In this document: one piece after another, positions 44,919 through 53,381 of the stretch
Position numbering within the stretch: the stretch's first letter is position 1
How the letters are laid out: each line of letters starts with the position of its first letter
DNA from: Hallerella sp964397425
Lineage (GTDB): Bacteria; Fibrobacterota; Fibrobacteria; Fibrobacterales; Fibrobacteraceae
Length of the DNA: 64,000 nucleotides
Direction: 5' to 3'
Assembly (NCBI GenBank): GCA_964397425.1
Contig: CAYNID010000007.1
Span: 34,094-98,093 of the forward strand
Position numbers and translations under genes: made by a program
The notes under the pieces: model-generated
What the model saw: only the letters and a program-made list of their open reading frames with translations
The model's database searches: none
Told to the model about the DNA's origin: nothing

Positions 44919-46745
44919 ATGGCTTATGTGGCAATGGCTCGAAAATGGCGCCCGGAATCTTTCCAGGATCTGGTGGGGCAGGAGCATATCGCGAAGACCA
45001 TTGAAAACGCGATTGTCGGTGGCCGTTTGCACCATGCGTTTTTGTTCACGGGAACACGTGGAGTCGGAAAAACGACTTCGGCGCGGATTCTGGCGAAAAC
45101 GCTGAATTGTACGGGCGGCGATCCGCTGGTTCCCTGTGGCTCTTGCAAAAGTTGTTTGGACATAGCGAGCGGGCATCCGATGGATGTCATTGAAATTGAC
45201 GCCGCATCGAATACCGGCGTTGACAATATCCGCGATCTTTTGGAACAAACGCAATACACGCCGATGATAGGCAAATACAAAGTCTTTGTCATTGACGAAG
45301 TTCACATGCTTTCCAAAGGCGCTTTCAACGCGCTTCTCAAAACACTTGAAGAGCCGCCTCCCCATGTGATATTCATTTTTGCGACAACCGAAGTGAACAA
45401 AGTTCCGCAAACTATCCTTTCCCGGGTCCAGCGTTTCGACTTCAAACGCCTGACGACCAAACAGATTACGGGCAGGCTCAAATACATCTGTGATCAGGAA
45501 ACGATTTCGACCGATGCCGAGGCGCTGGGGATGATTGCCGAAAAGGCGGACGGTTCCATGCGCGACGCCCTCACTTTTTTTGATCAGGCATACGCGTTCA
45601 CCGGGAACGACATGAATGCGGATTCAGTGCGCTCCGTGCTGGGAATCCCGCCAAACGACCTTTATTTTTCTCTGCTGGAATCGATTGAAAAACACGATGT
45701 CAAGGGAACGTTTGCCGTTATAGACAAGGCTTCGGAAACGGGCGTTGAATTTGCTCCGCTTTTGGAAGGCTTCGCCAAGTTTGTACGCAATCGGATTTAC
45801 GTCAAAATCGGAGGCATCACAGCCGAAGAATTGAATATTTCCGAAGGATTGTTCGGCAAATTGGAAATGTGCGCGCCATCGCTTGGCAGCGGGGATCTTC
45901 TCCGCATAGCTAAAATCCTCACGGATTTGCAAGGGAGCATTCGGCGCAGCGCAAATCCCCGGTTGCTTGTGGAAACCGCTTTTGCCCGAATGGCTTATTT
46001 GGACAGGGTGGTTGATTTGAAACGCGCGTTGGCGGCGATTAACGACCCCGAATCTCGGGAGTTAAAAAAAAAAGTAGCGCAGCCGGTTGCTGAAAACCGG
46101 GTTGCAACGCCGATTGCGCCCGTTGTCCCGCCTCCTGTTGCCGTCGAGCCGGAACTCCCGCCGATTGATCCGGGATTGATTGTCAATTTTGACGATGATT
46201 TTTCGGAGAATTCGGGGAGCGGTTTTCAAGAAGAACCGTTGATGGATGATGCCGGCGCCGAAACGGATTTCGTTGGGCAGTATACGCGGTATAACGTTTG
46301 CGAATCCTGGCAAGCTTTAATTCGCGAAAGTTTCTCTCAGGAACTGGGCTTTTTTGCAACAAGTTTGAACGGCTCTTTTTTGGAGCACGGGGATTTCAAA
46401 GAAAATCCTTTCCGGTTGAAAGTCGTTTATCCCGCGGCGTTCAAGTGGGGATACGACCAGATGATGGAACGGGAGGATTACCGCGAGCGGCTGCAGAATA
46501 TTTTGGAAGACCGCCTGCAAACCGCCGTTTCTGTAACGTATGGATTGTTGGAGCCGAAACCGGGTGAAAATGTTTCTGCAATTCCGCTTTCGCCCTGGGA
46601 ATCGGATATTCAAAAAGAACCGGCCTTGGCCGAATTCGCCAAACGGTTTATGGCGGAACTCATTGTGACAAAAACAGTTTCCAAAAATCCCGACGAGGGA
46701 AATCCGAATGCGGATCTTTGCTCGGCGACTCCGGATTCCGAATAA
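44919..46745 (+). CDS. dnaX: DNA polymerase III subunit gamma/tau
   Basis: 608 residues for the full tau form. Residues 1-220 carry the AAA+ clamp-loader: YRP-like N-terminus, Walker A GTRGVGKTTSAR (45-56), the zinc-binding Cys motif (CTGGDPLVPCGSCKSC), DEVHML and SRVQRF. Domain III reaches about residue 370. After LKKK (codons 382-385, in an A10 tract) comes a Pro-rich linker and an acidic and then C-terminal tau-specific domain. A slip at the A tract would end translation within a few codons and give a gamma form of about 385-391 residues. ybaB follows, the usual pairing. Confidence 0.95.
   Translation: MAYVAMARKWRPESFQDLVGQEHIAKTIENAIVGGRLHHAFLFTGTRGVGKTTSARILAKTLNCTGGDPLVPCGSCKSCLDIASGHPMDVIEIDAASNTGVDNIRDLLEQTQYTPMIGKYKVFVIDEVHMLSKGAFNALLKTLEEPPPHVIFIFATTEVNKVPQTILSRVQRFDFKRLTTKQITGRLKYICDQETISTDAEALGMIAEKADGSMRDALTFFDQAYAFTGNDMNADSVRSVLGIPPNDLYFSLLESIEKHDVKGTFAVIDKASETGVEFAPLLEGFAKFVRNRIYVKIGGITAEELNISEGLFGKLEMCAPSLGSGDLLRIAKILTDLQGSIRRSANPRLLVETAFARMAYLDRVVDLKRALAAINDPESRELKKKVAQPVAENRVATPIAPVVPPPVAVEPELPPIDPGLIVNFDDDFSENSGSGFQEEPLMDDAGAETDFVGQYTRYNVCESWQALIRESFSQELGFFATSLNGSFLEHGDFKENPFRLKVVYPAAFKWGYDQMMEREDYRERLQNILEDRLQTAVSVTYGLLEPKPGENVSAIPLSPWESDIQKEPALAEFAKRFMAELIVTKTVSKNPDEGNPNADLCSATPDSE
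46064..46073 (+). other. A10 slippage tract inside dnaX
   Basis: Ten consecutive A in frame TTA-AAA-AAA-AAA-GTA. The -1 frame then reads SSAAGC and stops at 46091-46093; the +1 frame stops at once (TAG at 46075-46077). Confidence 0.6.
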
Positions 46746-46776
46746 ATTGTAACTTAACATCAAAAGGAAAATTCTT

Positions 46777-47085
46777 ATGAATATGCAAAAAATGTTGAAG
46801 GACTTGCAAAAAATGCAATCCAAAATGGTCAAAGCGCAAAACGATCTTCAGGCCCAAAGCTTTGAAGCCGAAGCGGGCGGCGGCATGGTGAAGGTGGTGC
46901 TCAATGGACACGGCGTGATGACTTCCATTAAAATTCACCCGGATGCCGTTGACAAGGATGATGTCGAAGCGCTCGAAGATTTGGTGATGGCGGCAGTCAA
47001 TGCGGCGACCAAAAAGAAAGAAGACACGTCGAAAGCCAGCATGGAAGAATTGACCGCGGGCATGCGGATTCCCGGTTTAATGTAA
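46777..47085 (+). CDS. ybaB: YbaB/EbfC nucleoid-associated protein
   Basis: 102 residues, normal size. N-terminal coiled helix MLKDLQKMQSKMVKAQNDLQ, then the central AEAGGGMVKVVLNGHGVMTS strand region and C-terminal helix ending in MRIPGLM, all family hallmarks. A dimeric 'tweezer' DNA-binding protein, usually next to dnaX and recR; recR does not follow here. AAGGA ribosome site precedes the ATG. Confidence 0.95.
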   Translation: MNMQKMLKDLQKMQSKMVKAQNDLQAQSFEAEAGGGMVKVVLNGHGVMTSIKIHPDAVDKDDVEALEDLVMAAVNAATKKKEDTSKASMEELTAGMRIPGLM

Positions 47086-47092
47086 CTCTCGA

Positions 47093-47230
47093 TTGTGGAT
47101 TCTGGTTCCATTCCAAAGGTCATTCTGGTCTTTGCTATGCGGTAGAATCCACAAAACGTTTTGCTAGCGAGCGGACAGGGCTGCCCGCTTGCGGCATCCG
47201 ATAGCAAAAGACTTTCTAAGCCGTAGAAAG
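47093..47230 (+). ncRNA. Candidate structured RNA: three perfect hairpins in tandem
   Basis: Hairpin 1: an 11-bp stem TTGTGGATTCT/AGAATCCACAA (47093-47154) holding a smaller CAAAG/CTTTG hairpin. Hairpin 2: TTTTGCTA/TAGCAAAA (47159-47209) enclosing GCGAGCGG/CCGCTTGC. Hairpin 3: CTTTCTA/TAGAAAG (47212-47230). They fill the gap between ybaB and the ABC operon. No T tract marks a plain terminator, and it is not tRNA or SRP RNA by motif. Could be a small RNA, a leader of the next operon or a DNA-level repeat. Confidence 0.35.
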
Positions 47231-47242
47231 GGCAAAATTTTC

Positions 47243-47248
47243 TATAAT
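47243..47248 (+). promoter_or_regulatory. -10 box of the receiver-ABC operon
   Basis: A consensus TATAAT lies 23 bases before the ATG at 47272, with AAAAGGA as ribosome site. The -35 would fall inside hairpin 3. Confidence 0.6.
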
Positions 47249-47271
47249 TTGAAAAAAGCAAAAGGAATTTT

Positions 47272-47760
47272 ATGGCAGATATGCTCAACGACGAAAGAGA
47301 TTTGGGATTCATTTCCGATGAACCGGCCAATCAGGACAACATTGAAAGTGCGCTGAAACCGCGCGATTACAGTTCTCGCCGCGTCCTTATTTGGGAAGCG
47401 GATGAAAATCGTCGCAAGTATGCTGTTGAAGTCGTCTCGGGGCTGTTGACCGGCGCTTATGTCGAAGGTGTCGCATCAGAGGCGGATGCTCTCCAGAAAT
47501 TGGACGAAGAACTTTGGGATACTTTTGTCGTCGATTTTTACAACGAAAGCTGTTCGGAATCGGAATTTGTCAAAAAGGTGAACAATTATCCGAATTCGAT
47601 CCTTGTCGCGTTGAACCTCGCCCCGTTCACCCTTCCAGAAGAGCGCAACCGTTACAAAGTCGAACCGCTCCGCAAATTATTTGAAATTGAAAAGGCGAAA
47701 TCGGATGATGACGCGTCTCTTAACGAAGATTCCTTCGAAGAGGACGATTTGAAAGGCTGA
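47272..47760 (+). CDS. Receiver-like (pseudo-receiver) protein, 162 aa
   Basis: Residues 35-115 resemble a response-regulator receiver: RRVLIWEADENRRKYAVEVV for strand 1 and the acidic pocket, then DTFVVDFYNES placing an Asp at the phosphorylation position, then ILVALNLAP. The conserved Thr and Lys of true receivers are not clear, so it may be a pseudo-receiver. The N-terminal 30 and last 25 residues are acidic and probably disordered. No DNA-binding output domain. It lies three bases upstream of the ABC ATPase and should be cotranscribed with the importer. Confidence 0.5.
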   Translation: MADMLNDERDLGFISDEPANQDNIESALKPRDYSSRRVLIWEADENRRKYAVEVVSGLLTGAYVEGVASEADALQKLDEELWDTFVVDFYNESCSESEFVKKVNNYPNSILVALNLAPFTLPEERNRYKVEPLRKLFEIEKAKSDDDASLNEDSFEEDDLKG

Positions 47761-47763
47761 TTC

Positions 47764-48855
47764 ATGGCCGAAGAAAAAGTGGCGATAGAATTATTGCATG
47801 TCTCCAAGGATTACCCTGGGGACGTTTCTGCTGTACGCGACGTCTCCCTTTCCATTCGGGAAGGGGAATTCATCGTTCTCGTCGGCCCGTCCGGGTGTGG
47901 AAAATCATCCCTATTGCGCATGATTGCCGGGCTAGAAGCCCCGTCAAAAGGGGAAATCCTGTTACATGGGAAAGATGCGTTCCAATTAGAACCCAAAGAC
48001 CGCGACATTGCGATGGTCTTTCAATCCCATGCGCTGTATCCGCACATGACAGTGCTCGAAAATTTGGAATTCGGACTGCGCATCAAGGGCATCTATTCTA
48101 CGGCAGAAATTCGGGAGCGTATCCGCGAAGCGGTGGAAATTCTGGATTTGGAACCCATCCTTTCCCGCAAACCGAAACATCTTTCCGGTGGGCAACGACA
48201 GCGGGTGGCCCTGGGGCGCGCCCTTGTCCGCAAGCCGAAAATCTTCCTGTTCGACGAGCCTCTTTCCGGGTTAGACGCCAAAATGAAGAATCAGATGTGC
48301 GTGGAACTGGGACGGCTGCACGCCCGATTGCAGGCGACAATGGTTTTTGTCACCCATGACCAGAATGAAGCGATGACCATGGGCGACAGGGTCGTTTGTT
48401 TCGACGGGGGAAAAATTCAGCAGATTGGCACTCCGATGGAACTTTACGCGCATCCGGCAAACGAATTTGTCGCGAGTTTCATCGGCACGCCTCCGATGAA
48501 TCTTTTTGCTGCGCAATGGACGCACGACGGACTTTATTTTGAAAAAGCGGGATTTCCGTTTCCGGTTTCCGCCGGATTCAGGGAAAAATTTGGCGGCATC
48601 CCGCGCCTGCTCGTGGGCGTTCGCCCCGAATTCCTTGTGCCCAGCGCCGCATTCCCCGGCGCCATTCCGGCGACAGTCGAAGTGATTGAACATTTGGGCT
48701 ATGAAACTCTGGTTTACGCGCAATCCGAGGCGCAAAGCCTTGTCGTGCGAGTTTCTCCCAGGGAGACGTTCTCTGTCGGAGAAAAAATTTATTTGGAATT
48801 GGACGAAAAGAACCTCCACTTGTTTGATATAGCAACGGGGGAATGCCTCCTTTGA
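47764..48855 (+). CDS. CUT1-type ABC transporter ATP-binding protein (MalK/UgpC-like)
   Basis: 363 residues. Nucleotide-binding domain 1-240: Walker A GPSGCGKSSLLRM, Q-loop VFQSHALYPHMTV, signature LSGGQRQRVALGRAL, Walker B IFLFDEPLSGLD and the H-loop VTHDQNEAMT. The C-terminal TOBE/OB region (245-363) is of the MalK type, which can bind regulators. It powers sugar or glycerol-phosphate importers. Its last codons overlap the binding-protein gene. Confidence 0.95.
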   Translation: MAEEKVAIELLHVSKDYPGDVSAVRDVSLSIREGEFIVLVGPSGCGKSSLLRMIAGLEAPSKGEILLHGKDAFQLEPKDRDIAMVFQSHALYPHMTVLENLEFGLRIKGIYSTAEIRERIREAVEILDLEPILSRKPKHLSGGQRQRVALGRALVRKPKIFLFDEPLSGLDAKMKNQMCVELGRLHARLQATMVFVTHDQNEAMTMGDRVVCFDGGKIQQIGTPMELYAHPANEFVASFIGTPPMNLFAAQWTHDGLYFEKAGFPFPVSAGFREKFGGIPRLLVGVRPEFLVPSAAFPGAIPATVEVIEHLGYETLVYAQSEAQSLVVRVSPRETFSVGEKIYLELDEKNLHLFDIATGECLL

Positions 48856-50210
48856 AATTCCGCAGGGCAATCCGGCTGTTGGGTATGGCGGTCTGTCTGT
48901 CGGGGCTTTTAGGATGCCCTTCGGGGGACAGTTACCGGAAAGAAGTCCTGGAACTGTGGATAATGCCAAACAGCCCGGATCCCATGGCCGACATGCGGCA
49001 TCTTTTGCGCAATTTCGAACTGGAAAATCCGGGCATCGAAGTGCGGCTGACCGTTTTGGACTGGAGTGTCGCCTGGACGAAAATTACGACGGCGGCTTCG
49101 ACGGGGAACGGTCCCGATGTCTTGCAAATGCCGACGACATGGGCTGCCGCCGTTTCGGCGACAGGGGCGCTTTTACCGTTGGATTCTTTGCTGGAAGTTT
49201 CTGGCGGCGATTCCCTTTTTGCATCGGTTTCTATGAAGTTTGCGCGTCCGGTCGGCTCTTCGCGGGTGACTTCGCTGCCGTGGTTTTTGGATGTCCGTCC
49301 CCTTTACTTTCGCCGGGACGCGCTCGCCGCAGCTGGTGTCAATCCGGAAAAAATCCGGAGCCGGGAAGATTTCAGGAACGCGTTGAAAAAAATTCAGGAA
49401 GCCTCTCCGGAAATTGAAGGAATGCGGGTCTCTCCGATTGGATATCCCGGAAAACACGATTGGAATGTCATTCACAATTTTGCCCCGTGGATTTGGGGCG
49501 CGGGCGGGGACTTTTTGGACTCCGCCGGTGTGGAAAGCCGTTTGGCTTCTTCGGAAAGTGTCGCGGGAATCCTTTTTTATTTGAGCCTGGTGCGGGACGG
49601 CTTCAATGACCGGAAAAATTTGACGCGGAATACGAACCAGGTCAGTCTGGATTTTGATGAAGGACGACAGGCGTTTTGGTTCGATGTGACGAACAAGACT
49701 CTTTATCTGGACAGTCCCCGTTTTTTAGGAGGGGCTTCCAAAAGTGTGACTGCGAGAAATTACTCTGTGATGGCGCCGCCGTCGGCACCTGCCGGGAAAA
49801 CGCCTTATTATTTCGCGGGCGGTTCCAATCTTTCGGTGTTTAAATTTTCAAAGCATCGCCGGGCGGCAGTGGCGTTGGTGCATTATCTTTCGACTAGGGC
49901 CGATGTCCAATTGGAACTTTTCCGCGTGACGGGATTTTTGCCAGCTCTCCTTTCGACTTATGAATATCCCTTTTTCAAAGAAGATCCCAAACGCGATGTC
50001 TTTTTGCAGATGATTCACCATCTGCGTTCTTATCCGGCGGTTCCTTATTGGGGCGAAATCGAAACGGAAATTCTGCTGCGGCGTTTCGGGAATATTTTCG
50101 ATTTGGTGACGGCAAGCCCCGAAAATAAATGGCCGGAAAAAGAAATCCGCGCAGAAATCCGGGCGGCGGATCAGGAAATCAACAATTACATCCGCAGACA
50201 AAGGGAGTGA
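48843..50210 (+). CDS. ABC transporter substrate-binding lipoprotein (family 1)
   Basis: 455 residues, starting inside the ATPase gene. A lipoprotein signal ends in GLLGC (Cys25), so the binding protein is membrane-anchored, unusual for a Gram-negative sugar importer. The mature part is a family 1 solute-binding fold: ELWIMPNS, NPGIEVRLTVLDW, GPDVLQMPTTW, and later PYYFAGGSNLSVFKFSKHR, as in MalE or UgpB. Ligand not deducible. Next to its stop is the GTG of permease 1. Confidence 0.9.
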   Translation: MPPLKFRRAIRLLGMAVCLSGLLGCPSGDSYRKEVLELWIMPNSPDPMADMRHLLRNFELENPGIEVRLTVLDWSVAWTKITTAASTGNGPDVLQMPTTWAAAVSATGALLPLDSLLEVSGGDSLFASVSMKFARPVGSSRVTSLPWFLDVRPLYFRRDALAAAGVNPEKIRSREDFRNALKKIQEASPEIEGMRVSPIGYPGKHDWNVIHNFAPWIWGAGGDFLDSAGVESRLASSESVAGILFYLSLVRDGFNDRKNLTRNTNQVSLDFDEGRQAFWFDVTNKTLYLDSPRFLGGASKSVTARNYSVMAPPSAPAGKTPYYFAGGSNLSVFKFSKHRRAAVALVHYLSTRADVQLELFRVTGFLPALLSTYEYPFFKEDPKRDVFLQMIHHLRSYPAVPYWGEIETEILLRRFGNIFDLVTASPENKWPEKEIRAEIRAADQEINNYIRRQRE

Positions 50211-50214
50211 TACT

Positions 50215-51156
50215 GTGAAAAAGCGCTTCTTTTTTGTCTTGCCGTTTTCGCTTTTCCTGTTGGCGTTTTTCTTCGTCCCCGTTTTATTCGGGGTGACCTT
50301 GCCGTTCTTTTCGGGGGATTTTGTGAATGTGCAAAATATCCGGAGCGGCGCTTTTGGCGTGGAAAATTTTGCGGATGCGGTTTCCTCTGTCGCCGGAATG
50401 GGCCTTTGGGATGCCATCCGGAATACGATTATTTATACGATTTGCGTCTCGGCGGGATGCATTGCGCTCGGCCTTGTGGGAGCCTTGCTCGTTTCCCAGA
50501 ATTTCCGTACCGTCGGCTTGGTGCGGATCCTGTTGACGTTGTCTTGGGTGGTTCCCACTTATGTCGTTGGATTGCTGTGGGGGTTCATGTGGCAACAGGA
50601 TTCGGGAGTCATCAACACGATTCTTTTTGATTATTTGCATTGGGATAAAATTTCGGGATTGTTTGGCGCATCATGGACGTATTCGGCGGATGGGAATCTT
50701 GTCAAACCGAATTGGCTGACGGGACCGAATACCATTTGGGCGATAGTCATTCCGACGATTTGGCGGAATTGGCCGTTTTGCATGATGATGTTCCTCTCGG
50801 GAATCAGGGCGATTCCCCGGGATATTTACGAAGCGGCTGAGTTGGACGGCATCCCGCCGCGGGAACGTTTTTTGCATTTGACGCTCCCGCTATTGCGTCC
50901 CGTTTTCGCGGTCGTCATTTTAGAGGCGTTCGTCGTCAACATGTACAGCTTCAATTTGGTCGCCATGATGTTCGGAAACGGTTCGGGATTCCCGGGAAAG
51001 TTCGGGGATTTGATCATGACGTTCCTGTACAGGACTTCTTTCCAAACGTGGAATTTTGGCGCAGGCGCAGCCCTTGGAACGTTGACCATGCTTTTCATGA
51101 TGATTTGCGTGAGCGTTTGGTATCGTACATTGGGCGGAGGATCTCGCGATGGTTAA
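50215..51156 (+). CDS. ABC transporter permease, MalF/UgpA-like
   Basis: 313 residues from a GTG start four bases after the binding protein. Six TM helices: near 7-27, 70-92, 101-127, 172-192, 225-247 and 280-300. The EAA loop reads EAAELDGIPPRERFLHLTLPLL, the contact to the ATPase. Standard for the first permease of a CUT1 importer. Its end overlaps permease 2 by eight bases. Confidence 0.93.
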   Translation: MKKRFFFVLPFSLFLLAFFFVPVLFGVTLPFFSGDFVNVQNIRSGAFGVENFADAVSSVAGMGLWDAIRNTIIYTICVSAGCIALGLVGALLVSQNFRTVGLVRILLTLSWVVPTYVVGLLWGFMWQQDSGVINTILFDYLHWDKISGLFGASWTYSADGNLVKPNWLTGPNTIWAIVIPTIWRNWPFCMMMFLSGIRAIPRDIYEAAELDGIPPRERFLHLTLPLLRPVFAVVILEAFVVNMYSFNLVAMMFGNGSGFPGKFGDLIMTFLYRTSFQTWNFGAGAALGTLTMLFMMICVSVWYRTLGGGSRDG

Positions 51157-53332
51157 AGTTCTCGCCTGGGGATTCGCCCTTTTGAATTTGGCTCCGCTCC
51201 TGTGGATGGTGTGGAGTTCGCTGCTTGGCACAAGCGATATTTTTCAGGGAAAATTTTTACCCACGAGTTATCCGAACGATGTCGTCTTTTTTGAAAAGAC
51301 GGGCAGCGGACATTACGTTGTGGGAACATTGCACGGACAAGTTTACCAGTTCGAAGAAGAAAATCTCCACGGAAACCGGCGCACGCTGGATCTTCGGGCG
51401 GTTACAGTCAATTACGTCCTTTCGGATTCGACGCTTTACGCCTTTTCACCGGACGAAGGCTTGTTACAAATTGGAATTTCTTCGATGCGGATAGAAAACC
51501 GCTGGGGATTCGATGCGTTCAAAAAATCTTTTTTGAACGCGGATTTCACCCCGTTCCGCTACGTTTCAAATCAGACTCCCGAAAGGGAATATTCCCGTTT
51601 GGGCGCCTTGTTGGATTCCGTATCCCTGATCGAAAATTCGGAATGGACACTTTCCAAAATGACCGGGCGCACCTTTCCCCGAGATACGTCTGTCATGGAT
51701 TCGCTCAATGTGATTTTGGATTCTCCCCAAACGCTTTCCCGCATCATTGCCGTTTGGCAGAAAAAGACGGACTGGGTGAATCCGGAAATTGAAAGGCTTT
51801 TCAAAAAGCGGAACCGGACTCCCAAAGAGAATCGGGAACTTTTCCGCTGGTGTCTTGCAGAACGGATTCCGACAACCCTGACAATGTACCGGCAAATTCC
51901 CTGGACGCCTATCTGGGTGGACCGCGTTCCCGCGAGCGATCACGGAGCGTCCATTGCAAGCGTTGGAAAATTCCTGTGCGTGGGATTCTGGTGGGAATCC
52001 TTTCCGGGCGTAGCGATTGTCGACAGGGAAAATCCCGACGCTCCCATCCGTTGGATTACGCCGCAAAACGGACTTCCTTCGAGTTCCGTGCAACGGATTT
52101 TGCGCATTTCCGAAAACGAAGTTCTTGTCGCGCATGACCAAGGGCTTTCTTTAGTGAATATTTCGATGGGGAAAGTGACCGCGAATTATCTTTTTGGCGA
52201 ATCCGGGCTGCCTTTTTACAACGGGCGTGATTTGCGCTTTTCGGTGGTGAGCCGCAGTTCCATGCTTTTTGCCTGCGGACGGGAAATCGTCTTTTTTGAT
52301 TTTCGCGCGGGGCGCGCCGTCAAACGCCTTTATGGGGATTTCCGCTTGTTCCAATCCGACATATCCCTTATCCGCAGCGAAGGAAACGCGATATTTTTTG
52401 GATTGACAAACGGCATAGTCAAAATGGATCTGTGGGATTTGCTGAGCGAAAGTCCGCGGCAGGAATTCTTTTCTGTGGAGGGGACGGCAACCAGTTTGGC
52501 GTTAGACGGCGACGTCGCTTTAGTCGGGATGCCGGGTGGAAAAATTTCACGCTTGGATTTGGACAGTGATCGGCTGTTGGATTCCGAGACTCTGCCTTCG
52601 GGCGGCGTTTATCTGCACTGGCGCAATTATGAAGATCTCTGGCGGACAATTCCCTTTGGAACATTTTTGTTCAATTCGCTGATCATTTGCCTTGCGACGG
52701 TATGCATTTGCCTTGTGCTCGGTTCTTTGGCGGGGTATGGGTTTTCGAGAATTTCCGTTCGGCGGCATTTTGTGGCGAACGCGGGTCTCGTGTGGAGCCA
52801 GGTTGTCCCCAACATCTTGCTTTTGATTCCCGTGTTTATCGCGGCTTCGGCATTGCAAGTGTATACGCCTGTTCAAATGTTGAACACAAAGTGGGGAATC
52901 ATTTTGATGTATTCGGCGTTGTTCCTTCCCATGGCTACGTGGATTCTGCAGAATTTTTTCCGTGCGGTTCCCCGGCAAATTGAAGAAGCGGCGCTGATAG
53001 ACGGCTGCACGCCCCTGTCCGCTTTTTTCCGCGTCGTGGTCCCGTCGGCGTTTCCGGGAATTGTGACAACGGGCATTTACGTTTTCATTTTGGCGTGGGA
53101 CGAATTGATGGTGGCGTGGGTCTTTTCCATGGATTTGTCGACGGCGACGATTCCTGTTGGAATGCGGCTGTTCTTTGGACAATTCGGTTCGCGCTTTGAT
53201 TTGATGATGGCGGCGGCGACCCTTTCGACTCTCCCCGTGGTTTTGCTCTTCCTCCTTGTCCAGGGGCGTTTGCTTTCGGGAATTTCCGGTGGGCGAATGC
53301 CCGCCCGGTCCGCATCCAAAAAATCCCATTGA
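51149..53332 (+). CDS. ABC transporter permease (MalG/UgpE-like) with large beta-propeller-like periplasmic insertion
   Basis: 727 residues, more than twice the family length of about 280. TM1 (4-26) is followed at residue 42 not by the short periplasmic loop but by about 440 residues. The usual continuation resumes at about 486 (HWRNYEDLWRTIPFGTFLFN), then five TMs with the EAA loop EEAALIDGCTPLSAFFRVVV. The insertion has repeated strand motifs like Reg_prop propeller blades: NGLPSSSVQRILRISENEVL (about 312), NAIFFGLTNGIV and DVALVGMPGGKI, and a helical stretch near 100-210. The topology puts it in the periplasm beside the binding lipoprotein. No frameshift is seen, so the fusion looks real. 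Confidence 0.85.
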   Translation: MVKVLAWGFALLNLAPLLWMVWSSLLGTSDIFQGKFLPTSYPNDVVFFEKTGSGHYVVGTLHGQVYQFEEENLHGNRRTLDLRAVTVNYVLSDSTLYAFSPDEGLLQIGISSMRIENRWGFDAFKKSFLNADFTPFRYVSNQTPEREYSRLGALLDSVSLIENSEWTLSKMTGRTFPRDTSVMDSLNVILDSPQTLSRIIAVWQKKTDWVNPEIERLFKKRNRTPKENRELFRWCLAERIPTTLTMYRQIPWTPIWVDRVPASDHGASIASVGKFLCVGFWWESFPGVAIVDRENPDAPIRWITPQNGLPSSSVQRILRISENEVLVAHDQGLSLVNISMGKVTANYLFGESGLPFYNGRDLRFSVVSRSSMLFACGREIVFFDFRAGRAVKRLYGDFRLFQSDISLIRSEGNAIFFGLTNGIVKMDLWDLLSESPRQEFFSVEGTATSLALDGDVALVGMPGGKISRLDLDSDRLLDSETLPSGGVYLHWRNYEDLWRTIPFGTFLFNSLIICLATVCICLVLGSLAGYGFSRISVRRHFVANAGLVWSQVVPNILLLIPVFIAASALQVYTPVQMLNTKWGIILMYSALFLPMATWILQNFFRAVPRQIEEAALIDGCTPLSAFFRVVVPSAFPGIVTTGIYVFILAWDELMVAWVFSMDLSTATIPVGMRLFFGQFGSRFDLMMAAATLSTLPVVLLFLLVQGRLLSGISGGRMPARSASKKSH

Positions 53333-53381
53333 CCAGAGCTTTTGCTATCTTTTCTGCCATCAATTGCATGGAGTCTTGACG

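Noticed and set aside
47086..47271. SRP (4.5S) RNA next to dnaX-ybaB
   Set aside because: Location is typical, but the conserved GGAA tetraloop and AGCAG motif are absent.
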